Origin: an uncultured Bacilli bacterium
GTDB lineage: Bacteria > Bacillota_I > Bacilli_A > RFN20 > CAG-288
Length of the DNA stretch: 64,000 nt
Direction: 5' to 3'
Assembly: GCA_944349335.1 (NCBI GenBank)
Contig: CALVMW010000001.1
Coordinates: 803,671 to 867,670 of the forward strand
The notes beneath the pieces are model-generated. The model was given only the letters and a program-made list of their open reading frames with translations. It was not told the origin of the DNA and made no database searches. Within the stretch, counting starts at the first letter, position 1. Each line of letters starts with the position of its first letter. The position numbers and the translations under genes were made by a program. Below, piece after piece: positions 52,039 to 61,852 of the stretch.

Positions 52039-52955
52039 TTTTCTCTCCTTATCACTGGTAGACACTCTTTATAAACCTGTTTTAATTCTTCATTAGTTAT
52101 GTGGGTATAAATACCTGTTGTTTTAATTGAAGAATGTCCTAAAAATTCTTGAATCACTCTTAAATCTACTCCATTAGCTAATAGTTCAGTAGCAAAGGAA
52201 TGCCTGAGCATATGGGGATGAACTTTTAAATTAAAACCACTTTTTTCTTTGGCTTTTTTCACTATATATTCTACGCCGCGAGAAGTTAATTTTTCTCCTC
52301 GAGAATTGATGAAAACATGCCTTTCTTCCTCGGAATGAATAAGTTTTATCCTAAGGTCTTTAACATAGTGAATTAAAGCTTCTTTGCAGGTGTTAGAAAA
52401 AGGAACTTCTCTTTCTTTATTTCCTTTTCCTTTAACTCTTAATAACCTGTCTTCAAAATTAATATCTTCTAAAGTTAAATCAACTAGTTCAGATACTCTT
52501 AATCCTGAGGAAAAGAAAAGTTCTAAGATAGCTTGATCGCGATCTTTTAATTTATCTATCCTTTTTTTATTGCTTTCTAAAAATTCATTTATCTCTTCAA
52601 AAGTTAAAAATTCGGGAAGTTTATGGGTCGCTTTTAAAGAAGTAATTGCTTCGAAAGGGTTATCCTCATAGTCTTTATATCTATGCAGATATAGATAAAA
52701 GTGACGGCATGCAGAGATTCCTCTTTTGATAGATATTTTCTCTAATCCCGAGTTTATTTCTTCTAGGATGAAGGTACGGATAATATCTTTATTTACTTCT
52801 TTTTTAGAGATATTCGCCTTTTTTAGAAATTCTAAAAACCTGGTGATATCTTCTCCGTAAGATATCGCAGTGAAATGTGAATAGTTTAAAACCTTTTTTA
52901 GGTAGATTAGAAAATCATTTAAATCTTGATCAGCGATTTTTTCGATGCGGTTCAC
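52035..52955 (-). CDS. xerC: Tyrosine recombinase XerC/XerD
   Basis: Site-specific recombinase for chromosome dimer resolution. Of 306 residues, the N-terminal SAM-like core-binding domain covers about 5-95 and the catalytic domain follows with Arg153 (GLRVSEL), Lys177 (KGKGNKER), His248 and Arg251 (HPHMLRHSFAT), His274 (LGHSS) and the nucleophile Tyr283 (GIYTH). All active-site residues are present. The position after topA and dprA matches codV/xerC in Bacillus, hence the name; XerD cannot be excluded by sequence. Starts with GTG and shows no clear ribosome site. Confidence 0.9.
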   Translation of the reverse strand: MNRIEKIADQDLNDFLIYLKKVLNYSHFTAISYGEDITRFLEFLKKANISKKEVNKDIIRTFILEEINSGLEKISIKRGISACRHFYLYLHRYKDYEDNPFEAITSLKATHKLPEFLTFEEINEFLESNKKRIDKLKDRDQAILELFFSSGLRVSELVDLTLEDINFEDRLLRVKGKGNKEREVPFSNTCKEALIHYVKDLRIKLIHSEEERHVFINSRGEKLTSRGVEYIVKKAKEKSGFNLKVHPHMLRHSFATELLANGVDLRVIQEFLGHSSIKTTGIYTHITNEELKQVYKECLPVIRREK

Positions 52956-52981
52956 AAGATAATTTTATCAAAAAGCTTCTT

Positions 52982-55099
52982 TTATTTGTCTTTTTCTTTC
53001 TTTTCTTTTTGAATGTAATTACATTTAGGATAATTTGAACATCCAACAAAAGTTTTTCCAAAACGATTTTTCTTTTCAATCAAATGACCAGTTTTACATT
53101 TTGGACAAAGAGGAGCATCTTCTGGTATAACAACTGGTTTTTTAGTATTGTCGATCTCTTTACCATCTAATGACTCCATATAGGTGCATTTAGGATAGTT
53201 AGAACAGCCGATAAATTCCCCTCTTTTACCTTTTCTTTTAACAAGGTCAGAACCACAGCGCGGGCACTTATGATCGATGATAACATTTTCTTTCTTTTCA
53301 ATATAAGTGCATTGAGGATAATTTGAGCAACCTACAAAATCACCATAACGGCTGTGACGAACAACTAAAGGTGAATTACAGATAGGACAATTTCTTCCAA
53401 CTTCTTTGGGAGGAATCTTCTTCATATCTTTTTCAGCTTGAGCAAAGTATGTTTGGAATTCAGTCCAAAAGTCGCTTAATAATTTGATTTCATCTATTTT
53501 TCCTTCTGCAATTTCATCTAAAGCAGTCTCCATCTTAGCAGTATATGAGACGTCCATATATTTAGTGAAGTGTTCTTCAAGGACCTCGGTTGTGATTATT
53601 CCTTGTTCGGTAGGTATCAAATAAGTTTTTGTGTTTTCAACATATTTATGATTGAGAAGATTAGTTATGGTTGAGGCATAAGTAGATGGACGACCGATAC
53701 CATTTTCTTGCATAACTTTGACAAGTTTACCTTCATTGTAACGGGTAGGTGCCTTTGTAAAGTGTTGAGTTTTTTCGATTTTTTCTTTAGAGAATTGCTC
53801 ATTTAACTCAACTACTGGAAGTTCAACTTTTTCTTCTTTCTCTTCATATTTTTTATAGATGCGATAATAACCATCGAAGACCAAAGTAGAACCTGAGCAA
53901 GAGAAAGTATAGTCATTTCCTTCAAGATAAATGGTAGTTATGTCGTCTACTCTTGCGCTCATCAAAGAAGAAAGAGCTCTTTCATAAATCATTGTATAAA
54001 GAGAGTATTCATCTTTGCTGAGGTATTGTTTTATAGAACTTGGTGTTAAATTTAAATCGGTAGGGCGAATAGCTTCATGGGCATCTTGGACATTTTTACT
54101 AGCCTTTTGTACTTTTCCTTTACCGACATATTGTTCACCATAGTCTTTCTTTATTTTTTCAATGGCAGCAGTTTTAAACTCATCAGAAAGCCTGATGGAG
54201 TCTGTTCTCATATAAGTGATAAGACCAGTAGGAACACCATTTATCTCAATACCTTCATAAAGCCTTTGGGCTATTGAAGAAGTTTTCTTTGTTGAAAAAT
54301 GGAATTGGCTGTAAGCGTCTTGTTGAAGAGTAGAAGTGATGAAGGGAGCTTTAGGTTCGCGATTGCGACGCTCTTTTTTAATATTGCTGATGGAAAATGT
54401 TTCTGGTAAGTTTTTGATTATATTATCAGCTTCTTCCTCATTATTTATCTTAATAGGTTTATTTTTATAGGAAGAAAGATCGCATTCTAGAACTTTATTT
54501 TCATCCTTAAAAGTTCCTTTTATGGTCCAGTATTCAACAGGGACGAAATTTTGAATCTCTTTTTCTTTATCGACAACAAAGCGAAGAACAACAGACTGAA
54601 CACGTCCTCCAGCTCGCGACGAGATTTTTTTCTGCAAGATGTTGGATAATCTAAATCCCATCAATCTATCGATAATCCTTCTTGTTTCTTGAGAGCGGAC
54701 AAGGTTCATATCGATGGTTTTAGGATTGTCTAAAGCTTTTAAAATAGCATTTTTAGTTATTTCGTGGAATTCTAGTCTTTTAGTTGTTTTAACATCAAGA
54801 TTTAAAACTTGGGCTAAATGCCAGGAGATAGCTTCTCCTTCTCTATCAGGGTCAGTTGCTAAATAAACATCATCTGCTTTGCTGACCGCTTTTTTTAATT
54901 CCTTGATGATGCTTGCTTTATCAGAGGAGATAATGTAACGGGGTTGGAAGTTATTATCAACATCGACACCTAAACCCATTTTACCTGAGGAAGCTAAATC
55001 ACGAATATGGCCTTTAGAAGCCATGACTTTATATTCGCTTCCTAAAAATTTACTGATAGTATCACTTTTATGTGGAGATTCAACAATTATAAGTTTCAT
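52982..55099 (-). CDS. topA: DNA topoisomerase I
   Basis: Relaxes negative supercoils. The 705-residue protein has the TOPRIM domain (IVESPHKSDTISKFLG at 4-19; TDPDREGEAISWHL near 110) and active-site Tyr in GLITYMRTDS near 290-300. The C-terminus has three zinc-finger repeats, each CPxC...GxFxGCSNYPxC, spaced about 45 residues. A candidate minus-strand promoter TTGACA (55158-55153) with AT-rich -10 lies just upstream, in the dprA-topA gap. The xerC gene follows after 26 nt. Confidence 0.96.
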   Translation of the reverse strand: MKLIIVESPHKSDTISKFLGSEYKVMASKGHIRDLASSGKMGLGVDVDNNFQPRYIISSDKASIIKELKKAVSKADDVYLATDPDREGEAISWHLAQVLNLDVKTTKRLEFHEITKNAILKALDNPKTIDMNLVRSQETRRIIDRLMGFRLSNILQKKISSRAGGRVQSVVLRFVVDKEKEIQNFVPVEYWTIKGTFKDENKVLECDLSSYKNKPIKINNEEEADNIIKNLPETFSISNIKKERRNREPKAPFITSTLQQDAYSQFHFSTKKTSSIAQRLYEGIEINGVPTGLITYMRTDSIRLSDEFKTAAIEKIKKDYGEQYVGKGKVQKASKNVQDAHEAIRPTDLNLTPSSIKQYLSKDEYSLYTMIYERALSSLMSARVDDITTIYLEGNDYTFSCSGSTLVFDGYYRIYKKYEEKEEKVELPVVELNEQFSKEKIEKTQHFTKAPTRYNEGKLVKVMQENGIGRPSTYASTITNLLNHKYVENTKTYLIPTEQGIITTEVLEEHFTKYMDVSYTAKMETALDEIAEGKIDEIKLLSDFWTEFQTYFAQAEKDMKKIPPKEVGRNCPICNSPLVVRHSRYGDFVGCSNYPQCTYIEKKENVIIDHKCPRCGSDLVKRKGKRGEFIGCSNYPKCTYMESLDGKEIDNTKKPVVIPEDAPLCPKCKTGHLIEKKNRFGKTFVGCSNYPKCNYIQKEKKEKDK

Positions 55100-55178
55100 A
55101 AAAATCTTTCACCGATCCTTTAATCCACATATTATTTTAGTCAAGGTGGCGATTGTCAAGAGAATATTTTTTTCTTAG

Positions 55179-55976
55179 CTATGCTAAGAAGATTTTTAGA
55201 GAGTCTATGATATCTTGACTGCTTAAGACTATTTTTGCTCCATCAGCTATCAGTTGATTAGTGTAATTCTCCTCATCATTATGGCAGGGGAGAGCGAGAA
55301 TGTCTTTATTTAATTCTAGTGCTTGATTGCAGGTTGAACTAGTTCCTGACCTTTGTTTTCCTCCTCCAACAAATATAACATCACCTAATGATGCTAAAAG
55401 GCGATTTCTAAATGTAAAATTTTCTTTTTTAGCTTGGATTGAACTAGGATATTCTGAGATGACTAATCCTTTTTCACTTTTACAATAATCATAAATATAT
55501 CTATTTTCGTGCGGGTAGGGGTCATCGATACCAGATGCTATTATGCTGATAAGAGGACTACCTTTGTTGATTGCAACATCCATCATCTCTTTATCTAATC
55601 CTTTAGCCATCCCTGAAAGAATAGTAACTTTTTTATTCATTTTATCTATTGTTTCGGAAATGAGTTTTTTGCTTTCTTTCACTTGATAATTAGAAGGGTT
55701 TCTTGTTCCTATGGTAGTAAGAATAGGATATTTATTTAATAGTTCAATGTTCCCATAATAATAAATTATAAAAGGTGGTCTATAATTTCTTTTAAATTTA
55801 ATAGGATAATTCGAATCAATTATTGAAATATACTGGGCCTTATTTTTTTGGTTGTAACGAAGAATATCTTCATCAGAAATCTTTTCTTTGGTTTTTAGAA
55901 TATTATAAATTTTTTCCCATTCACCATCGCAGTGATATGATAGGGCGAGTATTATCTCTCTAGCAGTGTGAATCAT
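55179..55976 (-). CDS. dprA: DNA processing protein DprA
   Basis: Loads RecA onto incoming single-stranded DNA in natural transformation. The 265-residue Rossmann-fold domain shows IGTRNPSNYQ (family (V/I)GxRxxSxYG), SGMAKGLD (SGxAxGID), PHENRYIYDY and SEYP, RNRLLASLGDVIFVGGGKQRSGTSST (family RNRxIAGLS...VEAxxxSGxL) and a final LPC. There is no C-terminal winged-helix domain. Start ATG 55976 has GGAGGT 4 nt upstream; a GTG four codons earlier overlaps that site and is rejected. No other competence genes are in the window. Confidence 0.88.
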   Translation of the reverse strand: MIHTAREIILALSYHCDGEWEKIYNILKTKEKISDEDILRYNQKNKAQYISIIDSNYPIKFKRNYRPPFIIYYYGNIELLNKYPILTTIGTRNPSNYQVKESKKLISETIDKMNKKVTILSGMAKGLDKEMMDVAINKGSPLISIIASGIDDPYPHENRYIYDYCKSEKGLVISEYPSSIQAKKENFTFRNRLLASLGDVIFVGGGKQRSGTSSTCNQALELNKDILALPCHNDEENYTNQLIADGAKIVLSSQDIIDSLKIFLA

Positions 55977-56012
55977 ATTTACCTCCACTACTATTTGGAT
56001 GGAGAGAAGATA

Positions 56013-56666
56013 TTATTTATTAATTTCAAAAAGAGATAGTTGTTTTACTCCTTCATTCATACTCTTTACTGGTTCAAAAGATAATCTATGAATCCCTTTA
56101 ATAAAGCCATATTTTTCTAAAGCTTGTAGGTGATATTTTGTAGCATAGCCTTTGTTATTTTTAAAATGATAATCGGGATATTTTTTATCTAGTTCGATCA
56201 TCAAGTTATCTCTAGTTACTTTAGCAAGAATAGAAGCGCAAGCGACTGATAGAGAAGTGGCATCAGCTTTTGCCATCGATAAAAGAGGGACATCTATTTT
56301 AATATTCATATAATCTGTGATCATATAATCGACATCAATTTTTTTCTTTATATCTAAAAAAGAATTTTTCATAGCTTCACGATCAGCTTCTAATATGTTT
56401 ATTTCATCAATCCTTTCAATCGGGACGATTTTGATATCGTAAGCTAAAGCGTTTTTTTTAATTAATTCATAAAGTTCTCTTCTTTTTTTATCAGTTATCT
56501 TTTTTGAGTCGTTAATATCGTCATTATTAAAATCGAGAGGTAAAACACAGCTGGCGACAACTAAAGGGCCAGCTAAAGGACCTCTACCAGCTTCATCGAT
56601 ACCTAAGATATTAGTGACATGATGGTATTTTCTTATTCTTTTATCATAATTAAATAATTCATTCAT
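56013..56666 (-). CDS. rnhB: Ribonuclease HII
   Basis: Cuts RNA in RNA-DNA hybrids at single ribonucleotides. Of 217 residues, GIDEAGRGPLAGPL (22-35) holds Asp24 and Glu25; the third and fourth acidic residues fit near ADATSLSVACASILAKVTRD. The C-terminal HRLSFEPVK is typical. Start overlaps the end of rbgA by 8 nt. Confidence 0.95.
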   Translation of the reverse strand: MNELFNYDKRIRKYHHVTNILGIDEAGRGPLAGPLVVASCVLPLDFNNDDINDSKKITDKKRRELYELIKKNALAYDIKIVPIERIDEINILEADREAMKNSFLDIKKKIDVDYMITDYMNIKIDVPLLSMAKADATSLSVACASILAKVTRDNLMIELDKKYPDYHFKNNKGYATKYHLQALEKYGFIKGIHRLSFEPVKSMNEGVKQLSLFEINK

Positions 56667-57507
56667 CTAGTGAGATCCTTCCTAAAGTGCCTTTTCTAAA
56701 TTCATCGATTAAGTTTTTCCTCGCTCTTATTGAATCATAGATGCCACCCTTTAAAAGATAATTTCTTTTTTGGGCAATATTTAAAAACACACTCTCTTCA
56801 GTTCCAGAGATATCGATATCATAAAAGGAAGTTAATGAGGAAGGATATTTTTCTCTTAAAAAGTTTAAAAAATGGTCAGTTAAAGCTACTAGAGGAAGGA
56901 TATCAAATTTAACTGAACCTAAAATAGCTAATTTAGTTATGACTTCTTTATCCTCATAATTTGGTTCTAAGATTCCTGGAGTATCAACAATATATATTTT
57001 TTCTGAAACGCGGATGAGCTGTTGAGCTCTTGTTTTACCAGGTTTATTTTCAACCGCAGCTTTTCTTTTTTTAGAAAGAGTATTGATAAGTGTAGATTTA
57101 CCGACATTAGGTATGCCTAGTATCATAAATTTTTTATCAGGTAATGGAAAGTTGTTTTTAAGATATTTTTCGTCTTTACTTGTTTTAATTGAAGATAAAT
57201 AATCTAAAAGAGGCCTACATTCTTTTTCTTGTCTAAAATCGAAAGAAAATGTTTTGATACCCATGGCCTCATATTTTTTTATTTGATTTATAAACTTTTG
57301 AGGATCAGCATTTTCGCCATGGGAAAACGCATAAACTTTAATCTTATCTTTAGTGATTTTATCAAGATAATTTGGGAAAGAAGAAAAAGGAGCTCGGCTA
57401 TCACCGATCTCGATTACACCATCGACGTTTTTTAGTTTTTCAGCTACCTGGTTTAGAGCTTTTTTCATGTGGCCAGGAAACCAATTTAATTCATTTAATG
57501 AGTTCAT
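56659..57507 (-). CDS. rbgA: Ribosome biogenesis GTPase RbgA (YlqF)
   Basis: Circularly permuted GTPase for late 50S assembly. WFPGHMKKAL (9-18) and IGDSRAPFSSFP (35-46) are family hallmarks, G1 GIPNVGKST is at 131-139, KPGKTRAQQ at 155-163 for G2 and DTPG at 175-178 for G3. The G4 guanine-recognition motif, usually LNKxDL before G1, is replaced by YAFSHGENADP (59-69): neither Asn-Lys-x-Asp nor an obvious substitute is present. Base specificity may differ or be lost. The gene order rbgA-rnhB-dprA-topA-xerC agrees with Bacillus. Confidence 0.93.
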   Translation of the reverse strand: MNSLNELNWFPGHMKKALNQVAEKLKNVDGVIEIGDSRAPFSSFPNYLDKITKDKIKVYAFSHGENADPQKFINQIKKYEAMGIKTFSFDFRQEKECRPLLDYLSSIKTSKDEKYLKNNFPLPDKKFMILGIPNVGKSTLINTLSKKRKAAVENKPGKTRAQQLIRVSEKIYIVDTPGILEPNYEDKEVITKLAILGSVKFDILPLVALTDHFLNFLREKYPSSLTSFYDIDISGTEESVFLNIAQKRNYLLKGGIYDSIRARKNLIDEFRKGTLGRISLDE

Positions 57508-58025
57508 CAGTCAAGTATTTTTTTACCTAAACGAGTATTTACAAAATTTGGGACCTCTTCAACTTTCAAGTTTAAAGATAAAGATAATTCATTTTTAATT
57601 ATTGTCGAAAGATTTGTTAAAAGCTTTCTATCATAATCCGAAAATGGTTTATTTATTTTTGCTCTTTCTTTTTTATAGCAAAGTAAAGACTTAATTACTG
57701 TAAACATAGCGGTTCTTGAACCTGAAGAGATTAAATTTTGGAACATTGTTTTTCTTTCGTGGTAGGATACGTTAGAAAGAGTATCTAAATTATCAAAACT
57801 ATCGATAAATTTTATTGCTTCATCTTTTTTCATAACAGTTCTTAATAAAGAATCGGCTTTATCGACAGGGACATAGGCTTTAGATCCCTGGATGAAATCA
57901 TATTGAAAAAAGGGTGATAAAACAAAATAAGAATTATTACCTGAACCGTAATCTTTTTCTTCTACACCGATAATCTCAAACACCTTGCCATGAATGTTGA
58001 CTACCTTATCCCCAATTTTAAACAT
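57507..58025 (-). CDS. CarD/CdnL-like transcription factor
   Basis: The N-terminal 60 residues are a Tudor-like RNA-polymerase interaction domain as in CarD, CdnL and Mfd: FKIGDKVVNIHGKVFEIIGVEEKDYG, followed by a strand YVPVDKADSLLRTVM. The remaining 110 residues are helical, as in the DNA-binding part of CarD (YHERKTMFQNLISSG, then a basic helix). Length 172 fits. CarD proteins stabilise open promoter complexes at rRNA and housekeeping genes. The 1-nt overlap with rbgA makes it the first gene of this housekeeping operon. Confidence 0.85.
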   Translation of the reverse strand: MFKIGDKVVNIHGKVFEIIGVEEKDYGSGNNSYFVLSPFFQYDFIQGSKAYVPVDKADSLLRTVMKKDEAIKFIDSFDNLDTLSNVSYHERKTMFQNLISSGSRTAMFTVIKSLLCYKKERAKINKPFSDYDRKLLTNLSTIIKNELSLSLNLKVEEVPNFVNTRLGKKILD

Positions 58026-58267
58026 ATTAAGCCCCTAACCTGCAAATTATGTTTGTGAAGTATTAATATATAAAGAAAAACTTTGCATTATTATTTTATC
58101 ACTTTTTTTATTTTTTTGATAAGTCTCTTTTTTTAAAATTAGCATAATTCTTATGGTAAAAAATTAAGACATTAGTATTTAAACCCAATCCTGTGCCCCT
58201 TTTTATTTATCTTTATTCGTTATAAAATAAGTCTGTTGTTTGCTTATTCATCTTCAGGAGTTATGAA

Positions 58268-61195
58268 ATGGAAAAGAAAGAAATAGAAAAAATAATTTCG
58301 TTATATCCACGTCAAGTCTATTCTTTATTGCACACTTCAGCTCAAGGATTGAGCGAGGACGAAGCTAAAAAAAGAAAAGAACAATATGGTGAAAATATAA
58401 TTAAAAAAGAGAAGAAAGTACCTTTATATAAAGTATTTCTCTCTAATTTTATTTCTCCTTTAGCTATTCTTTTATGGGTTGCAGGAACAATATCCTTAGT
58501 TTCTTCTTTTATCGGTGAATACGACCCAAATAAATCGATAGGCGTTTTAATCGATCCCTCGATGCTTTACCTTTCTATTGCAATTTATTTAGTTAACATC
58601 ATCAACGGTGTCTTTTCATTTATGCAGCAGTTTAAAGCGGGAAAGATGACCGATTCTTTAGCTAAGATGTTACCTTCATATTCTCGTGTTATTAGAGATG
58701 GTGAAGAGAAAAGAATAAATAGTGAAGATTTAGTTCCAGGAGATATTCTTATTTTAGCTGAAGGAGATAGGATTTCTGCAGATGCAAGAATTTTGATGTG
58801 TGACGATTTAACTTGTACTCAATCAGCATTAGATGGTGAAGCTACTCCTGCCCGTAAAAACCTTGCTCCGATAACAGAAAAACTAGATTCGATAGTCGGT
58901 GCAAAAAATTTGGTTTTTGCTGGTACTTCTGTTTCAACAGGTTCAGCTCGTTGTGTCGTTATCTCTACAGGCATGAATACTGAGTTTGGAAAAATCGCTT
59001 CTCTTACTCAAGATATTAAAAGAAAAAAATCACCGCTTGATGAGGAAATTTCTCATGTTACAAAAACTATTTCTTTTATCGCTTTTACAGTCGGTATTAT
59101 CACTTTCGTTTTAGGTATTGTTATCAATGGTTTAAAAGGTAGCTTTACTGATCCTAGTTTGTACTTAACTCAATTTGTTTTTGCTTTAGGTATGATCGTC
59201 GCTTTTATTCCAGAAGGTCTTTCTCCTATTGTTACTCTTTCTTTAGCAAAAGCCGTGCAAAGAATAGCTAAAGAGGGAGCTTTAGTTAAATCCTTAATTT
59301 CTGTTGAAACATTAGGTTCAGCAACAGTTATTTGCTCTGATAAAACTGGTACATTAACAAAGAATGAGATGACAGTTAAGAGTATTTATCTTTCAACGGG
59401 AGTGATGAGTGTCTCAGGAAATGGATATTCTTCAGATGGTTTCATTGCTGATAAAAATGGGCATAAGCAAGATGGTACTAGCAATCCTACTTTAAAAGTA
59501 CTTTTAACTATAGGCGCTTTATGTAATGATGCTAGACTTCTTCCTCCAGATGAGAAGAGCGCTAACCCGCATTATGTTGTTTTAGGTGATCCGACAGAAG
59601 CTTGTTTATTAGTTTCTGCTGAAAAAGGTTTAGTTGCTGCGGGCAATCAATTAAATCTTACTCCTCGTATCCGCGAATTGAATTTTGATTCTGTTCGTAA
59701 GATGATGACAACTATTCATCAATTAGAAATGGCATATAATGGTGCTCAAAGAATCGCTTATACAAAAGGAGCTCCTAAAGAAGTTATAGAAAAATGTAGT
59801 TTTATTTTAGATGATGGTAAAGTTCGTCCTATTGAGGCGGAAGATATTAAAAAAGCGATGAAAGCTAATGATGATTATGCAAAAAATGGTCTTCGTGTTT
59901 TAGGTATGGCTTATCGTTTTTTAGGTAAAGATGATAATCTTCCTGTCGCTTTATCTGACTATACTCCTGAACTGATTGAACAGAATATGGTGTTTGTTGG
60001 CTTACAAGCGATGCAAGATCCACCTAGAGAAGGTATTAAAGCTGCGATCGAAGAGTGCCATCAAGCCGGTATTAAAGTTATTATGATCACAGGCGATTAT
60101 GGTTTAACGGCTTTAGCGATAGCTAAATTGATCGGTATCGCTACTAGTGATAATATTACTGTTATAACCGGCGGTGAATTATCTGAGATGAGCGATGAAG
60201 ATTTAAAAGAGAAACTTAAAGGTGAAGTTATTTTCGCTCGTATGGCTCCTGAGCAGAAATATAGAATCGTCTCTTGTTTACAAGAATTAGGTGAAGTTGT
60301 TGCAGTTACTGGCGATGGCGTCAATGATGCTCCCGCTTTAAAGAAAGCTGATATCGGTGTTGCTATGGGTATAACTGGCACTGATGTTGCTAAAGATGCT
60401 GCCGATATGATTATCACTGATGATAATTTCACTTCGATAGTTTCAGCGATTAAAGAGGGTAGAATGGTTTATGCTAATATTAAAAAATCGATGAAGTACA
60501 TCATTAACTCTAATATTCCTGAAGCTATTCCCTTCCTTTTACCTCTACTTTCTTATGGCTTTGTCCCGCAGTTATTATCAATTATGGAAGTTCTCTTGAT
60601 CGATTTAGGTACAGATTTGTTACCGGCTTTAGCTTTAGGACAAGAGAAACCGACAGCTGATATTATGAAACAGAAGCCGCGCGATAGAAGCGAGCATATT
60701 ATTAATAAGAAATTCATGGGTAATGTTTTTATCTATGGATTATGTACAACAATCTTATCTTTAGGTGTTTACTTCTTATTTACTCTCTTTACTTGTTTAG
60801 AAAGAAATATGCCTTTTACTCTCTTCTTCCCGAGTGATAATTTAGAAATGAACCGTTTATGGATGTCTTCAACGATGGTAGTATTAACTTCGATTGTTTT
60901 CTGTCAGATAGGTTTAGGTATGAATTGTCGAACAGAAAAAGAATCTATCTTTAAGATCGGCTTGTTCTCTAATAAGATGATGAATTATTCGATTATTTTT
61001 GAAATAGCTTTAATCTTATTAGTTGGTTTTTGCCCTTGGGTGAATGAAGAAATCTTTGAAGGATATGGCATTTACTCGTGGCAGACATTTTTAGTTATTA
61101 TTTGTCTTCCTGTTATTGTTATTGCTCTAGATGAATTTAGAAAATTTATATTAAGAAAGCACGATAAAAGAAAATTAGAAAGGGGTCAAAGATGA
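58268..61195 (+). CDS. P2-type cation-transporting ATPase (Na/K-ATPase-like)
   Basis: A 975-residue P-type ATPase: N-terminal cation domain (about 10-70), TGES-like actuator segment read as LDGEATPA near 195, helix 4 PEGL at 315-318, DKTGTLTK from 358, KGAPKEV in the nucleotide domain, and GDGVNDAPALKKADIGVAMG. Helix 6 reads DLGTDLLPALALGQEKP, like the Na/K- and H/K-ATPases (DLGTDMVPA) and not the calcium pumps (NLVTDGLPA), so a monovalent cation is the better guess. Note GEA where TGES is usual in the actuator loop. AGGAG lies 7 nt upstream. It overlaps the first RCK gene by 4 nt. Confidence 0.88.
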   Translation: MEKKEIEKIISLYPRQVYSLLHTSAQGLSEDEAKKRKEQYGENIIKKEKKVPLYKVFLSNFISPLAILLWVAGTISLVSSFIGEYDPNKSIGVLIDPSMLYLSIAIYLVNIINGVFSFMQQFKAGKMTDSLAKMLPSYSRVIRDGEEKRINSEDLVPGDILILAEGDRISADARILMCDDLTCTQSALDGEATPARKNLAPITEKLDSIVGAKNLVFAGTSVSTGSARCVVISTGMNTEFGKIASLTQDIKRKKSPLDEEISHVTKTISFIAFTVGIITFVLGIVINGLKGSFTDPSLYLTQFVFALGMIVAFIPEGLSPIVTLSLAKAVQRIAKEGALVKSLISVETLGSATVICSDKTGTLTKNEMTVKSIYLSTGVMSVSGNGYSSDGFIADKNGHKQDGTSNPTLKVLLTIGALCNDARLLPPDEKSANPHYVVLGDPTEACLLVSAEKGLVAAGNQLNLTPRIRELNFDSVRKMMTTIHQLEMAYNGAQRIAYTKGAPKEVIEKCSFILDDGKVRPIEAEDIKKAMKANDDYAKNGLRVLGMAYRFLGKDDNLPVALSDYTPELIEQNMVFVGLQAMQDPPREGIKAAIEECHQAGIKVIMITGDYGLTALAIAKLIGIATSDNITVITGGELSEMSDEDLKEKLKGEVIFARMAPEQKYRIVSCLQELGEVVAVTGDGVNDAPALKKADIGVAMGITGTDVAKDAADMIITDDNFTSIVSAIKEGRMVYANIKKSMKYIINSNIPEAIPFLLPLLSYGFVPQLLSIMEVLLIDLGTDLLPALALGQEKPTADIMKQKPRDRSEHIINKKFMGNVFIYGLCTTILSLGVYFLFTLFTCLERNMPFTLFFPSDNLEMNRLWMSSTMVVLTSIVFCQIGLGMNCRTEKESIFKIGLFSNKMMNYSIIFEIALILLVGFCPWVNEEIFEGYGIYSWQTFLVIICLPVIVIALDEFRKFILRKHDKRKLERGQR

Positions 61196-61842
61196 AAGCG
61201 ATTGTGATTGGATGTGGGCGCTTAGGTTCAGCTATTGCGATGGAGCTTTACTCTAAGGGTAACGATGTAACTGTCATCGATAAAAACAGTGAAAGTTTTT
61301 CTCTTTTAGGCAGTGAATTTAATGGAAATCTGATTGTCGGAGTCGGATTTGATAAGGCAGTCTTAGAAGAGGCAGGCATTCAATTCCAAGATGCTGTAAT
61401 CTGTACTACTGACTCTGATAAAATCAACGTTCTTGCAGGTAAGATTGCTAAAGATATCTATCTTGTTCCTCTTGTTTTAGCTCGTTTATATGATCCTACT
61501 CGTGTTAAAGTTGTTGAATCATTAGGAATTAAGACTCTTTCAACAACAAGCTATGGTGTTGATCGTGTTATTGAGCTTTTAAGTTATGAGAAGATGGATG
61601 ATATTACTTTAATCGGCGATAAAGGTGATACAGAATTAGTCAGAATCATCGCAACTATCGCAGTTGAAGGAGCTACTTATGAGGAACTTTGTTCTGAAGG
61701 TGAATATGCTCTTATCGCTATTGCTCGCGATAAAATTTCCTTTGTCCCTAAACCGGGTGATATTGTAAAGACTGGTGATGTTTTATACTTCTCTGTCGAT
61801 GTAAAAAAGAAATTTAAACTTAAGAATGTCTTAGGATTATAG
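61192..61842 (+). CDS. TrkA-type potassium regulatory protein (RCK), first copy
   Basis: A 216-residue protein with RCK_N (GCGRLGSAIAMELYSKGNDVTVID, the GxGxxG nucleotide site with acidic end of strand 2) and an RCK_C/TrkA_C domain (about 140-210). In known systems KtrA/TrkA gates a TrkH/KtrB potassium channel in response to ATP/ADP or NAD(H), and c-di-AMP binds RCK_C in several species. No TrkH/KtrB gene is in the window. ATGA overlap with the P-type ATPase suggests co-regulation of pump and channel. Confidence 0.9.
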   Translation: MKAIVIGCGRLGSAIAMELYSKGNDVTVIDKNSESFSLLGSEFNGNLIVGVGFDKAVLEEAGIQFQDAVICTTDSDKINVLAGKIAKDIYLVPLVLARLYDPTRVKVVESLGIKTLSTTSYGVDRVIELLSYEKMDDITLIGDKGDTELVRIIATIAVEGATYEELCSEGEYALIAIARDKISFVPKPGDIVKTGDVLYFSVDVKKKFKLKNVLGL

Positions 61843-61852
61843 GAGGAAGAAT

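Noticed and set aside
55172..55190. Hairpin TTCTTAGC/GCTAAGAA over the dprA stop codon
   Set aside because: On the coding (minus) strand it is followed by A rather than T, so it is not an intrinsic terminator.
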